DNA of 64,000 nt from RH-AL1 sp964245015 (GTDB lineage Bacteria; Pseudomonadota; Alphaproteobacteria; Rhizobiales; Beijerinckiaceae). The stretch covers positions 8,487-72,486 of the forward strand of contig CAXTMA010000001.1 in assembly GCA_964245015.1 (NCBI GenBank), read 5' to 3'. Of this stretch, positions 17,616 to 27,196 are shown piece by piece. The translations under genes and the position numbers were made by a program. Numbering within the stretch: position 1 is the stretch's first letter; each line of letters begins with the position of its first letter. The notes under the pieces are model-generated. The model saw only the letters and a list, made by a program, of their open reading frames with translations. It was not told where the DNA came from and did not search any database.

Positions 17616-18569
17616 TCAGGCTGGCCGCGCGACCTCCCAGTAGACGGGCTTGCGGAAGCGGCTCTCGAAGAAGGTGGTGAAGGCACGGACCTTGGGCGAC
17701 ACGATCCTTTTGGGTGGGTACACGACCCAGATCCCCCGTTCGAAAACGGGCATGAGGCCCGCGTCCCACTCCGGCAGAAGCGCGACGAGCGAGCCTCGCG
17801 CGAGATCGGCATGGGCGAGCCATGTCGGCAGCACGGCGAGGCCCTGTCCGGCGAGCGCGCAGGTGAGCAGGGCCTCGGAGTCGTTGAGGCGGACACGGCC
17901 CGACACCTTGATCGTTGCGGTCGCGCCCGTGCCGCGCTGACGGAAATGCCAGAACGCGCCGGGCTGCAGCAGCGAAACAAGCGCTTCACGGTTGCCGACG
18001 TCGGCGGGGGTCGCGATCGGATCGCAGGCGGCGAGGTACGCCGGGCTGGCGCAGAGCACGCGCTCGTGCCGCGCCAGCCGCCGCGCGATCAGGCCGGAGT
18101 CGGGGAGCGCGCCGATGCGGATCGCCAGATCGACGCCAGCCTCGATCATGTCGACATGCGCGTCGGTGAGCGTCGCCTCGACGGTGATCGCGGGATAGGC
18201 GGCGAGGAAGGCGGGCAGGTGGGTCACGACGTGTAGACGCCCGAACGTCGCGGGAATGGTGATCTTCAATTTGCCCTGCGGGATCGCATTGAAGGCGGAG
18301 GCGAGCGCGCGGGCTTCCTCCACATTGGCCAGGATGCGACCCGACTGCTCGTGAAACATGCGCCCGATCTCGGTCAGGTGCAGGCCGTGGGTCGAACGGT
18401 TGAACAGGGCCGCACCCACGTCCGCCTCCAGCGCCGCGATGGAGCGCGAAACGGTCGAGACCTTGACGCCAGCTTCCTCCGCCGCGCGCGAAAAGCTGCC
18501 GAGCTCTGCCGAACGGACGAAGGAGCGCATGGCGGCGAGATAATCCAAGGGACGCACCCCATCAAGCAT
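17616..18569 (-). CDS. LysR-family transcriptional regulator
   Basis: 317 residues. HTH at about residues 20-75 (GSFSRAAEEAGVKVSTVSRS, LEADVGAALFNRSTHG) plus a full substrate-binding domain with the CrgA/DhcR-like pattern VDLAIRIGALPDSGLIARRL. The flanking genes are not obviously related, and upstream lies a 0.9-kb region without a recognised gene, so no target is suggested. Confidence 0.9.
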   Translation of the reverse strand: MLDGVRPLDYLAAMRSFVRSAELGSFSRAAEEAGVKVSTVSRSIAALEADVGAALFNRSTHGLHLTEIGRMFHEQSGRILANVEEARALASAFNAIPQGKLKITIPATFGRLHVVTHLPAFLAAYPAITVEATLTDAHVDMIEAGVDLAIRIGALPDSGLIARRLARHERVLCASPAYLAACDPIATPADVGNREALVSLLQPGAFWHFRQRGTGATATIKVSGRVRLNDSEALLTCALAGQGLAVLPTWLAHADLARGSLVALLPEWDAGLMPVFERGIWVVYPPKRIVSPKVRAFTTFFESRFRKPVYWEVARPA

Positions 18570-19483
18570 GGCAACGGCGATGAAGATCTTCGGGGTGACC
18601 GAAGCAAGAGTTCATTGGGACGGCATCATCGCAGCGGGTCGCCCGAGTCGCCGCAACGCCGGCACCGCGGCAAGTCATGGGCGCAACCTCGCTCGCCCGA
18701 CGTTGGAGGCGGACCGATATCGGCGGCGGTCGCAAGCCGAACCTCCTCCTATCGAGGGAGAACGAACCGGCGAACGGGATGGCGGTGCGCTCCGCCGCGT
18801 GCGACGGCGCCCGCCTCGGCATCGCACGCACAGGTCCGCCGACTCTGCGGGCTGACATGATCGTCCCGGCGGCGAAGCGGTCGTCGCAGTTCCAGGGCAA
18901 GCTGAAGCATGTCGGCAGCCTGTCGCCGGACGTGAAGCTCACCGGCTGACTCGACGGCCTCGTGCGGGAACGGAAGGCGTCACGAACCGGGAACGCCCTG
19001 CCGGGCGGCCAGTCGCCTCCGCCGTCGATGGGGCGCCAAGCAGCCCGAAATTCCGGCCTCTGCGGTCAGCCGCACGCAGGTGCGAGCGAAGGCCGTGGTT
19101 GCCGGCAGTTGGTTGCGGCCGCGATCATGGCGTCATCGAGTTCGCGCAAGATCCCGGGTTCGCCGCGGGAGGTGGACGGGTCACATCACCGGACGAAGGA
19201 TGGCACCTCCTTCGGCATTGGAAAGGCCGAAACATCGGCCAGCTGTTCGGCGAATGAAACTGGCTCCGTGCGAGGCCGCATCGAAGCGTCTGCGGATCCG
19301 GCGGTGGACATGGGCGAAACCGCTTTTCGGGTCTTCCGGGCCGCGCAAGCGTCGGTGGTCTATCCCGGTCAAGGTCGCCGAAGGAACGGAAACGCCGAGA
19401 CTTGCCGCCGCGAGCTAACCATCACTTCACCTGTTCAATCTAACCTATATCAAGTGACGCGTCGGAGAGGCCCGTCCCCGGAG
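18570..19483. other. 914-base region without a recognised gene
   Basis: Open frames here are short and Arg/Ser-rich. One short plus-strand stretch at 18857-18949 (starting MIVPAAKRSSQFQGKLKHVG) looks gene-like but is only 30 codons long. The last ~60 bases before the cytochrome c peroxidase are more A/T-rich and may hold its promoter. Confidence 0.4.
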
Positions 19484-20479
19484 ATGAGAGCCGTGCGTGC
19501 GCTCGCGATGTCGATGATCCTGATGGGCACGGCGACACAGGCGATGTCCGATAGCGACCGCGCGGCGTATCGGCGTCCCACGCAGATCCCGTTTCCCGCC
19601 TCCAATCCGTATACGCCGGAGAAGGCCGCGCTCGGCAAGGCACTCTTCTTCGAGCCGCGCCTGTCCGGCGCCGAGAACATGACCTGCGCCTCCTGTCATA
19701 ATCCCTCGTTCGGCTGGGAGGCCAGGAACAAGACGGCGGTCGGCGCCCAGAACACCCGCCTGCCGCGCCACGCGCCGACGATCCTGGATACGGCCTGGGT
19801 CCACCCTTTCTTCTGGGATGGTCGGGCGCCAACCGCCGAGGCGCAGGCCCGCAGCCCCATCCAGAACCCCGCCGAAATGAACCTGCCGCTCGACGAGGCC
19901 GCGGCGAGGCTGAAGGCGATCCCCGGCTACAACGCGCGCTTCCAGCGCATCTTCCCTGGAACAGGGGTGACCCCCGACACGATCGTGGCGGCGCTGGCCA
20001 CCTACGAGCGCACGGTTGTGTCGGGCTACGCGCCGTTCGACGCCTGGATCGACGGCGACGAAACCGCGATATCGCAAGCCGCCAAGCGAGGCTTCGTGAT
20101 CTTCACGACCAAGGGGCAGTGCGCCGCCTGCCATCCCGGCTGGAACTTCACCGACAACAGATTCCACGACACCGGGACGACCCTGACGGACATCGGCCGC
20201 GGCCTATTGGAACCCGACAATCCCCTGGCGCGCTTCGCTTTCAAGACGCCGTCGCTGCGCGACACGGCGCAGCGCTCGCCCTACATGCATTCGGGTCAGT
20301 TCGCCACGCTTGAGGATGTCGTGGCGCACTACGTCGGCGGCGGCATCGACAGGCCTTCGAGGTCGCCGCTCATGGGCCCCGTTCCGCTGACGCCCTCAGA
20401 GCAGACCGATCTCGTCGACTTCCTGAAGACCCTTTCGGGATCCAAGCAGGCCGTCGTGCTTCCGATCCTGCCCAACTGA
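19484..20479 (+). CDS. Di-heme cytochrome c peroxidase (CCP/MauG family)
   Basis: 331 residues with a short signal peptide (residues 1-20, VRALAMSMILMGTATQA). Two heme c sites: CASCH (Cys68, Cys71, His72) and CAACH (Cys213, Cys216, His217); Met268 in SPYMHSG is the likely axial ligand of the second heme. Such periplasmic enzymes reduce peroxide with electrons from small cytochromes, or modify proteins as MauG does. The frame is open upstream but ATG 19484 gives the signal peptide. A chemoreceptor gene follows after a single base, so the two are almost certainly one transcript. Confidence 0.9.
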   Translation: MRAVRALAMSMILMGTATQAMSDSDRAAYRRPTQIPFPASNPYTPEKAALGKALFFEPRLSGAENMTCASCHNPSFGWEARNKTAVGAQNTRLPRHAPTILDTAWVHPFFWDGRAPTAEAQARSPIQNPAEMNLPLDEAAARLKAIPGYNARFQRIFPGTGVTPDTIVAALATYERTVVSGYAPFDAWIDGDETAISQAAKRGFVIFTTKGQCAACHPGWNFTDNRFHDTGTTLTDIGRGLLEPDNPLARFAFKTPSLRDTAQRSPYMHSGQFATLEDVVAHYVGGGIDRPSRSPLMGPVPLTPSEQTDLVDFLKTLSGSKQAVVLPILPN

Positions 20480-20480
20480 G

Positions 20481-22286
20481 ATGCCGATCTTCCGCCGTTT
20501 CCTTCTCGCCTTCGGGCTGATCATCACGATCGGTGCGATCCAAGGCACCACGACCTATCTCAGCGTGAGGTCCCTGTCGGCGGATCTGGCCGGCGCGACC
20601 CGCCTGCCGATGGAACGCGTCGACGCGGCGTGGCGGGCGTCGGAGGCCTTCCGCGAAGCGGACGATTTCCTGAACTACGCCCTGGAAGGGGTGCGTGACG
20701 CCGACAGCTCCGAACTCGTCGGACGCTTTCAACAGCTGAGCCGGCTGGCTCAGGCGCAGCTGGCCCGTCTGGTCGGCAGCACAGGCGAGTGGTCCGACGC
20801 CAGGCGCGAGACCAAGCACCTGGAGCATGAGACCATCGCGACCTTCGAGGGCTGGCAGGCGGCCGGGCTCGTCCTGCTCGGGCAGGGAACGCCCCAAGGA
20901 ACGCCCCAAGGGACTCCGCTGGCCGTACCGGCGCCGCACGTGATGGAGCACCGCGGGAGCGTCATCCGGTCGAACCTTCAAAACCTCATCGTCGCTTCGC
21001 AAACGCAGGCGGCGGCCGCGCGCGTCAAGATCGAGTCCCAGGCTCAACGCACGCAGGTTCTGTCCGTCCTCATCGCCTCGTTCGGCATCGTGGTCGGCCT
21101 CGCCATCGCCTATCCCCTCGCGCTCGCCCTCACCCGACCCCTGCACCTGCTGCAACGTCGGATGCGCGCGATGGTCGCCGGGGACCTCGATGCGCCGGTC
21201 TCGGGCACCAGCCGTTCCGACGAGATCGGCAGCATCGCCACGGCCCTTCAGTTCATGCGCGACCGCCTGATCGAGCGTCGCCGCATGGAAGAAGAGGCGG
21301 CCGCCTTCGGCCGCGAGCAGAACGAGCTTCTCGCTCATCTCGGCCACGTCCTCGATCGCGTCGCGAGCGGAGATCTCACCGTGCGCATGTCGGCCTGCGA
21401 GGGGTCGCGCTATGCGAAACTGCAATCCGACCTCAACATCGCCATCGAAGGGATCGAGACCGCCGTTCTGACCGTCGCCAATTCAACCTACGAGCTGTTC
21501 GGTGGGTCCAAGGCGATCACGGAAACGACGAGCGATCTGGCGCAACGATCGGAGCAGCAGGCCGTGCGGCTGCGAGCCGCCGTCACCGCGCTGAACGACA
21601 TCAGCAGCGCCATCCGCGGCACGGCTGCCAACACCAAGCTGGCGAGCGATGCCGTGTCGGCGGCCAATTTCGAAGCCGATCGCGCCGGCGATATGATGCG
21701 CGGCGCCACCAGCACGATGGTCGGCATCGAAGCCTCCTCCGGCCGCATCTCAAGCATCGCGGCAACGATCGACGGGATCGCCCATCAAACCAGCATCCTG
21801 GCGCTGAATACCGCGATCGAGGCAGCCCGAGCCGGCGAGATGGGCCGAGGCTTTGCCGTCGTCGCGGTTGAGGTCCGAGCGCTTGCCGAACGCAGCGCCG
21901 TCGCGGCCGACGAGATCAAGGCGTTGATCAAGCAGGCGTCGACGGACATGCGATACGGCGTCGGCCTGATCGAGCGCACCGGCGAGGTGATCGCATCCAT
22001 CATGGGTCGCGTGTCCAGCATCGATGATCTCGTCGCCGATGTCGCGGAAGCCGCCAAGGGCCAGGCGTCGGCGCTGGAAGGCGTCGTCTTTTCGGTCACG
22101 CAAGCCGATCGGGCGATCCAGCAGAACGTGAAGATCGGTGATTCGTCAGCCGTCTCGGTCCAGCAACTTCACGACAGGACAGCCACGCTCGCCGGCCTGG
22201 TCCGCCACTTCAAGATCCGGCAGCCGGTGCAGGGCGAGCCCGGAGGCGGTGGGCGACTCGTCGCCTATGGCAGTAAGCGCTTTTAA
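20481..22286 (+). CDS. Methyl-accepting chemotaxis protein
   Basis: 601 residues: membrane helix 1 (about 5-27), a periplasmic helical region (28-192), membrane helix 2 (193-217), HAMP (about 217-270) and a signalling domain with the conserved hairpin starting near residue 433 (HQTSILALNTAIEAARAGE, RGFAVVAVEVRALAERS). The periplasmic part carries a GTPQGTPQGTP repeat (136-146). There is no C-terminal CheR-docking pentapeptide. It starts one base after the cytochrome c peroxidase stop, suggesting a receptor linked to peroxide or redox state. No che genes are nearby. Confidence 0.92.
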   Translation: MPIFRRFLLAFGLIITIGAIQGTTTYLSVRSLSADLAGATRLPMERVDAAWRASEAFREADDFLNYALEGVRDADSSELVGRFQQLSRLAQAQLARLVGSTGEWSDARRETKHLEHETIATFEGWQAAGLVLLGQGTPQGTPQGTPLAVPAPHVMEHRGSVIRSNLQNLIVASQTQAAAARVKIESQAQRTQVLSVLIASFGIVVGLAIAYPLALALTRPLHLLQRRMRAMVAGDLDAPVSGTSRSDEIGSIATALQFMRDRLIERRRMEEEAAAFGREQNELLAHLGHVLDRVASGDLTVRMSACEGSRYAKLQSDLNIAIEGIETAVLTVANSTYELFGGSKAITETTSDLAQRSEQQAVRLRAAVTALNDISSAIRGTAANTKLASDAVSAANFEADRAGDMMRGATSTMVGIEASSGRISSIAATIDGIAHQTSILALNTAIEAARAGEMGRGFAVVAVEVRALAERSAVAADEIKALIKQASTDMRYGVGLIERTGEVIASIMGRVSSIDDLVADVAEAAKGQASALEGVVFSVTQADRAIQQNVKIGDSSAVSVQQLHDRTATLAGLVRHFKIRQPVQGEPGGGGRLVAYGSKRF

Positions 22287-22302
22287 GGCTTCGCAACCTT
22301 GA

Positions 22303-22500
22303 ATCTCGGCGAACGACTTCGCCGAAGCGATCCTCAAGGGGACGATACCGGGCGGTCGCACCGACATGCGGATGGCCCGCGTCTTCGCCCACTGCCTGGG
22401 AACGCTGCAGATGGCCCGCTTCGTCGTCGACGAGGCGTTCTCGGACGCGATCCTGGCGCGCGGGCGAGCCGATGCTTTGCGCTTGGCGGGTGTTGATCCC
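22303..22500 (+). pseudogene. Remnant of a TetR-like C-terminal domain
   Basis: A frame without a start reads DFAEAILKGTIPGGRTDMRM, then VFAHCLGTLQMARFVVDEAFSDAILARGRADALRLA, like the end of the ligand domain of TetR regulators (GTLQLAR...SDEIL). No HTH precedes it; the chemoreceptor ends only 16 bases upstream. I read it as a decayed regulator. The rest of 22287-22715 shows nothing else. Confidence 0.45.
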
Positions 22501-22715
22501 GTGGATCGACCTCCCGCAGGAGCCGGCGATCCGCGCCTACGCTCCGTTCGCGAAACCCACTCCTTCGCGCGAAGCGCAAATCTTAAGAGAACGCCGTCTT
22601 TTCTGCCGGCAGGGATCGCCGGCGTTTGCCGCCGGCGCCCGGGCGGCCTATCTTGGCTTGGCCGGGCCGCCCTTCTGCCGGCTTCCGGCACCCTCGCGGG
22701 ACGACAGTGTCGAGC

Positions 22716-23255
22716 ATGAACGCACCTTTTCCCGTCGTCAGCCTGAACGGAAGCGGACCCGCCCCGGACGCCTTCAAGGCGGCGATGCGCCATCTCGTCG
22801 GCGGCGTGAGCGTGGTCACCGTGGCCGACGGCGACGACAAAGGCGGCCTGACGGCAACCTCGATGGTGTCGCTCTCGGCCGACCCGCCGAGCCTCCTCGT
22901 CAACGTCGCTCAGGGCGCGTCCAGCCTGCCCCTGATGCGGCGAAGCGGTCGCTTCGCCGTGAGCATCCTCGGTCATCGGCACCGGGCGATCGCCGACCGT
23001 TTCGCCGGACGCGACGGCATGCGCGGCGCCGCTCGCTTCGAGGGCGCGCGCTGGATCGGGCGGTCCGGCTATCCCCTCGTTCTCGCCGACGCACTCGCTT
23101 CCTTCGAATGCGAGGTCGAGGAGATGTTGGACCGCTTCTCCCACACCATCATCATCGGCAGGGTGTTGGAGTCGCGCGCTCCGGCCGAGGATGGCAGTGG
23201 TGCCCTGGTGTACTGGCGCGCCAGCTACGACGGGATCGGCGTACTCGAACCCTGA
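22716..23255 (+). CDS. Flavin reductase-like protein (split-barrel FMN-binding)
   Basis: 179 residues from ATG 22716. The flavin reductase pattern is clear: FKAAMRHLVGGVSVVTV, LTATSMVSLSADPPSLLVNV and a mid-region SGRFAVSILGHRH, typical of HpaC/NtaB partners of two-component monooxygenases. It supplies reduced FMN/FAD using NAD(P)H. The only flavin-dependent monooxygenase in the window is the LLM enzyme at 14128, a possible but distant partner. The frame is open upstream to 22626, without a convincing start. Confidence 0.85.
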   Translation: MNAPFPVVSLNGSGPAPDAFKAAMRHLVGGVSVVTVADGDDKGGLTATSMVSLSADPPSLLVNVAQGASSLPLMRRSGRFAVSILGHRHRAIADRFAGRDGMRGAARFEGARWIGRSGYPLVLADALASFECEVEEMLDRFSHTIIIGRVLESRAPAEDGSGALVYWRASYDGIGVLEP

Positions 23256-23273
23256 GAAGGCTTTGCGGCCTGC

Positions 23274-24101
23274 TCAGGCCGGGATCTGCGACTCGGGCGC
23301 GCGGGTGTCCGGCAGCCATCTCGCGATCGACGCCAAGTGCTCGGGATCAAGTCCGAAGCGGGCGAGAAAGGCCGGGTCGATCGGCGCACCTTCGCGGGCG
23401 ACGCAGCCGTCGAACGTCCGGCGCCATTGCGCATAAGGGCCCTGCGCCGCCGAGTGGTTGGCCGACGTGTTGACGACGTAAGCACCGGAAAGATCGAGGC
23501 GCGCCGCCGAAAGCCCATGCGAGCGGCACATCTCGTCCCACCGGTAGTGCTCGTGGAGGAGGTCGTAGGGATTGCTGCGGATCGGGTCGGCTGCGGCGAG
23601 GTCGATGCGCAGGATCGTGCTCGACCCGCACAATCTGTCGAAGCCCCCCGCGAAGGCAGCGGGATGGGGAATGGGTAGGATGCGGCGGTTGCGGACATCG
23701 ACGGCATAGCCGCTCTCGATCAGTCCACCAATTTGCGTGCACGCGATCGAGGCGCGCGCCGTCGCCACCAAGCGGGTGTCGACCCAATCGTCAGCATCGA
23801 GGAACATCACCAAGCCGCCGCCGCGCGCGCGAGACAAGGTATTGAGCAAACCTTTCTTGCGCCCGCTGTCGAGATTGGCGGGGTGCACCGGCTCCACCGG
23901 CCAATCCACCCGGACGAACTCGACGGCAAGGCCGTCCAGGTCGAGATCGGGCCGATCGTGCCCGGCGACCAGGATTTCGAAGCGCTTGTCGGTTTGTGCC
24001 GCCAGGGACGAGAGGGTCAAGCCGAGCAACGCCTCCACGAGGCCCCAATCCGCGGCGACTGACCGGGCGATCAACGGAATGGCGAAGGTGAAGGGCTGCA
24101 T
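23274..24101 (-). CDS. Family 2-like glycosyltransferase
   Basis: 275 residues. The N-terminal beta strand FTFAIPLIARSVAADWGLVE, a DxD-type metal/nucleotide motif in VMFLDADDWVDTRL and a later HYRWDEMC match GT-A fold, family 2-like transferases. The frame is open upstream to 24167, but ATG 24101 starts the fold. It converges on the flavin reductase, and a polysaccharide ABC exporter starts 0.6 kb away on the other strand, so it may act on the same polysaccharide. Confidence 0.8.
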   Translation of the reverse strand: MQPFTFAIPLIARSVAADWGLVEALLGLTLSSLAAQTDKRFEILVAGHDRPDLDLDGLAVEFVRVDWPVEPVHPANLDSGRKKGLLNTLSRARGGGLVMFLDADDWVDTRLVATARASIACTQIGGLIESGYAVDVRNRRILPIPHPAAFAGGFDRLCGSSTILRIDLAAADPIRSNPYDLLHEHYRWDEMCRSHGLSAARLDLSGAYVVNTSANHSAAQGPYAQWRRTFDGCVAREGAPIDPAFLARFGLDPEHLASIARWLPDTRAPESQIPA

Positions 24102-24246
24102 CACATCAGCCGTTCGCAGCTTGCAAGCCGGCTGCGGATGATCGCCGCCAGATGCGGCTCGCCTCACGATAAGTCCGCCGGGTTGAACCGGCGGACATCC
24201 GAGATGTCGATGTGCGACGAGGCTAACGGACCGCTATGGTCGACGT

Positions 24247-24438
24247 TCAGCGCTTGACGGCATCCGCGACATCGCGGCCAGCGTCCTTGACGTCGCCGGC
24301 GGCCTCGCGAGCCGTCCCTTTCGCCTTGTCGGCCTTGCCTTCGGCTTGCAGTTTCTCGTTGCCGACCGCACCGCCGACGGTGTCCTTGACGCTCCCGACA
24401 GCCTTATCGAGCGCGCCCTTGACGTGTTCCTTATCCAT
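24247..24438 (-). CDS. CsbD family stress protein
   Basis: 63 residues: EHVKGALDKAVGSVKDTVGG then LQAEGKADKAKGTAREAAGD, the CsbD signature, highly charged and helical. Members are induced by general stress; their biochemical role is unknown. ATG 24438 has GGGAGA just upstream; a longer frame to 24459 lacks one. Confidence 0.9.
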   Translation of the reverse strand: MDKEHVKGALDKAVGSVKDTVGGAVGNEKLQAEGKADKAKGTAREAAGDVKDAGRDVADAVKR

Positions 24439-24689
24439 CTCGTTCTCCCATTGCGTCAATTGCGAATATCAACGGGCGTCGCATCCGGCGGTTCCTCCGG
24501 TCCGGCGCCCGATGGGAGTAGCCCGCGAGCGGGGAACCGCCGCGCGTCGCGAAGACACACTCATCCAGCTTCGTGGGCGGCAGGGCGGCGCCGCGTTGAC
24601 GGGACGGGAGCGACCTGTCTATCTCCGGGCCGATCGTTCCTCCGCGCGGCGTCGCCGATCCAGCAAACCGAAGAGGTTCCGACACCGGC

Positions 24690-25526
24690 ATGGACCTGTC
24701 CGTCCCGCGCTTCTTCGAGCCCCGAGGTTACTTCGAGCCGCTGGAACGCGCTTGGCACTTCCGCGAGCTCATCCGCGCGGTGGTGCGGCGCGAGCTTGCC
24801 GCCCGGTTCCGCGGCTCGATCCTTGGCTGGCTATGGGCGGTCTTCGGTCCGCTGGTGATGCTGTCGGCCTATACGGTCATCTTCTCCTCGGCAGTCGGGG
24901 TGCCGCGCTCGGCGCAGGCCGGCGGCGTGAAAACCTACGCGCTGTCGATCTTCACCGGCCTGATCGTGTTCAACCTCTTTTCCGAGCTCGCCTACCGCTC
25001 GCCCGGCCTGCTCCACGAGCATGTCACCTTCATCAAGAAGTCGATCTTCCCCAGCGAAACGCTGGCCTGGACCGCCTCGATCCGCGCACTGACCTACGCG
25101 GCCATCTCCTTCGTCATCCTCATCACCTTCACCTTAGGCATCACTCACGGCCTGCCGTCGAGCGCGCTGCTGCTGCCCTTCGTGGTGATCCCGTTCGTCC
25201 TGTTCCTGCTCGGCGCCTGCTGGTTCCTGATGGCTCTGGGATCCTTCACCCGCGACGTCGCCCACCTCATGATCTCGATCGTGCCGGTGCTGATGTTCGC
25301 GACGCCGATCTTCTACTCCATCGAGGACGTGCCGGCGCGCCTGCGCCCGATCATCCACCTCAACATCATCGGCGACTACGTGGAGATGATCCGCGACCTG
25401 CTGATCGCCGGGCGGCTGCCGAGCCCGCTGCTGTACGGCGGCACGCTGCTCGTGTCGCTTTTCGTGTTTCGCTTCGGCTACCGCTTCTTCATGAGCTACA
25501 AGTCGATCTTCGTCGATGTCATCTGA
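24690..25526 (+). CDS. ABC-2 type polysaccharide export permease (Wzm/KpsM type)
   Basis: 278 residues with about six membrane segments. The N-terminal cytosolic REL motif region LIRAVVRRELAARFRGSILG followed by WLWAVFGPLVML is the classic start of Wzm/KpsM/TagG permeases, and FFMSYKSIFVDVI closes the protein. It moves lipid-linked or lipid-anchored polysaccharide across the inner membrane. The ATPase gene overlaps its 3' end by 11 bases, so the two are translationally coupled. Confidence 0.92.
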   Translation: MDLSVPRFFEPRGYFEPLERAWHFRELIRAVVRRELAARFRGSILGWLWAVFGPLVMLSAYTVIFSSAVGVPRSAQAGGVKTYALSIFTGLIVFNLFSELAYRSPGLLHEHVTFIKKSIFPSETLAWTASIRALTYAAISFVILITFTLGITHGLPSSALLLPFVVIPFVLFLLGACWFLMALGSFTRDVAHLMISIVPVLMFATPIFYSIEDVPARLRPIIHLNIIGDYVEMIRDLLIAGRLPSPLLYGGTLLVSLFVFRFGYRFFMSYKSIFVDVI

Positions 25527-26331
25527 ACCGCTCCGTGCCGAACGACTCCTCGACCGCGTGCCGCTGGCGGTGGCGCCGCCAAAGGTCGTGGCGCCAGTTC
25601 CGCGCCCGACGATCATCCGCTGCGAGGGGGTCGGCAAGGCGTTCCAGCTCTACATGCACCGCAACGACCAGCTCAAGCAGACCCTGTTCGGGCGCTGGCG
25701 CCAGTTCTACAAGGAGCACTGGGTCCTGCGCGACGTCACCTTCCAGGTCGAGAAGGGCGAGTGCGTCGGCATCATCGGGCGCAACGGCGCCGGCAAGACC
25801 ACGCTCCTGCAGATCCTGTGCGGGATCACGGCGCAGACCCACGGCGAAACGACCATCAAGGGGCGGCTGGCGCCCATCCTGGCGCTCGGCGCCGGGTTCG
25901 ACCACGAGCTGACCGGCCGCGAGAACGCGCTGATCGGCGGCGCCATCCTGGGTCTCAAGAAGGCCGAGGTGGTGCGCCGCATGGCCTCGATCGCCGCCTT
26001 CGCCGACATCGGCGACTTCTTCCACCAGCCGCTCAGGATGTATTCCTCGGGCATGCTCTCGCGCCTCGCCTTCGCCATCTGCGCCCATGCCGACGCCGAT
26101 ATCCTGATCGTGGACGAGGCTCTGTCGGTCGGCGATGCCGAGTTCGGAGCCAAATGCGACGCCTTTATCAAGCAGTTCGCGACTCACGGCACCATCCTGG
26201 TGGTTTCGCACGACCTTCCGACGGTGGAGGAGCTGTGCGACCGGGTGGTGTGGATCGACGAGGGATCGGTGCGCGCCATCGGCCGGCCGCGCGACATCAT
26301 CCCTGAATACCTCATTGCCCTGAAGCAGTAG
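25516..26331 (+). CDS. Polysaccharide ABC exporter ATP-binding protein (Wzt/KpsT type)
   Basis: 271 residues. Walker A GRNGAGKT (88-95), signature region YSSGMLSRLAF (176-186) and Walker B ILIVDEAL (196-203) with a downstream HDLPTVEELC switch region. A ~35-residue extension precedes the ATPase fold. There is no C-terminal carbohydrate-binding domain like that of long Wzt proteins, so it resembles the short KpsT class. It partners the permease it overlaps. Confidence 0.92.
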   Translation: MSSEPLRAERLLDRVPLAVAPPKVVAPVPRPTIIRCEGVGKAFQLYMHRNDQLKQTLFGRWRQFYKEHWVLRDVTFQVEKGECVGIIGRNGAGKTTLLQILCGITAQTHGETTIKGRLAPILALGAGFDHELTGRENALIGGAILGLKKAEVVRRMASIAAFADIGDFFHQPLRMYSSGMLSRLAFAICAHADADILIVDEALSVGDAEFGAKCDAFIKQFATHGTILVVSHDLPTVEELCDRVVWIDEGSVRAIGRPRDIIPEYLIALKQ

Positions 26332-26509
26332 CGCGCGACGGCGGACGTGCCGCCCCAAGCGTGAACCGGGGCAAGCGGGATCCGTCGCTTGCAGGGCGCC
26401 GCGCGTCCTCGTTCAGGTGAACGGCCGACACCCCGCGCGAGCCCTGGACGGCATGGTGCGCGAGCCGCCGCAGCAGCGCGATCTTCGCTCCAGATGGCCT
26501 TGGCCGGGA

Positions 26510-27064
26510 TCAGGCGGCGAGCAGGTCCGCCAAACTCATCTCGCTGCCCCGCACCTTGCTTTCGACCGACATCAGCCGGGAGATCGTCTGCACCAGCCGG
26601 TCGGTTTGAGCGCGCACAACGGCGAGCTGACGCACCATTTCTTCGATGGTCTGCGCGGACGCTTCCAGCCGCTGCTCCGCCCGGTCGGCCCGCTCACGGT
26701 CGGCCTTGATCGCCCGCTCCGCCTCGACGAGCTTCTGGGCATAGCTCCTGGCGTGCTCCTTCTCATTGTCGAAGGCCTTCCGCATCTCGATCGCGAGGCC
26801 CTTGAAGTATTCGCAATTCTCCTGCAGCGCGGCGAAGTTCTCCACGGCGCGCTCGACCGTGCGGATCGATCGGGTGACGGGATCCTCGGCGATCGCCTGC
26901 GGGGCTTTGATGCGGGTCGGGCCGAGCTCCCGGTCGCGTCCCTGCCGACCTCTCTGCCACGGCATCCGGCCAGCGCCGTGGATTTGCCCGGACGGCTCGC
27001 TCTCGTGCCGGTGCTGCGAAGAAACTTGGCGCGAAGACGCCGTCCTGTCGTTGGAACCGGCCAT
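26510..27064 (-). CDS. Coiled-coil protein of unknown function
   Basis: 184 residues. The first 55 are polar and probably disordered. From about 60 to 165 the sequence is a long charged helix with heptad character (AVENFAALQENCEYFKGLAI, RAIKADRERADRAEQRLEAS, EMVRQLAVVRAQTDRLVQTI). There is no signal peptide or membrane segment. It converges on the ABC exporter genes. I do not recognise a family; a scaffold or polysaccharide-length-control partner is only a guess. Confidence 0.7.
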   Translation of the reverse strand: MAGSNDRTASSRQVSSQHRHESEPSGQIHGAGRMPWQRGRQGRDRELGPTRIKAPQAIAEDPVTRSIRTVERAVENFAALQENCEYFKGLAIEMRKAFDNEKEHARSYAQKLVEAERAIKADRERADRAEQRLEASAQTIEEMVRQLAVVRAQTDRLVQTISRLMSVESKVRGSEMSLADLLAA

Positions 27065-27196
27065 TGTGGCAATCCGTAAGCTGTGCGCGCCAACGAGCGT
27101 CGGGCAAGTGCAATTTGGAGTGACAGGGTTAACGTGCCGTTAAGACCGCCGTCCCGGCGCTGCGCCTGCGCGCCGGCATCGACGCTTTCCGCACCC

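Noticed and set aside
23780..24680. Possible continuous polysaccharide operon from the glycosyltransferase to the ABC exporter
   Set aside because: The glycosyltransferase and CsbD genes are on the opposite strand from the exporter, so they cannot be one operon.
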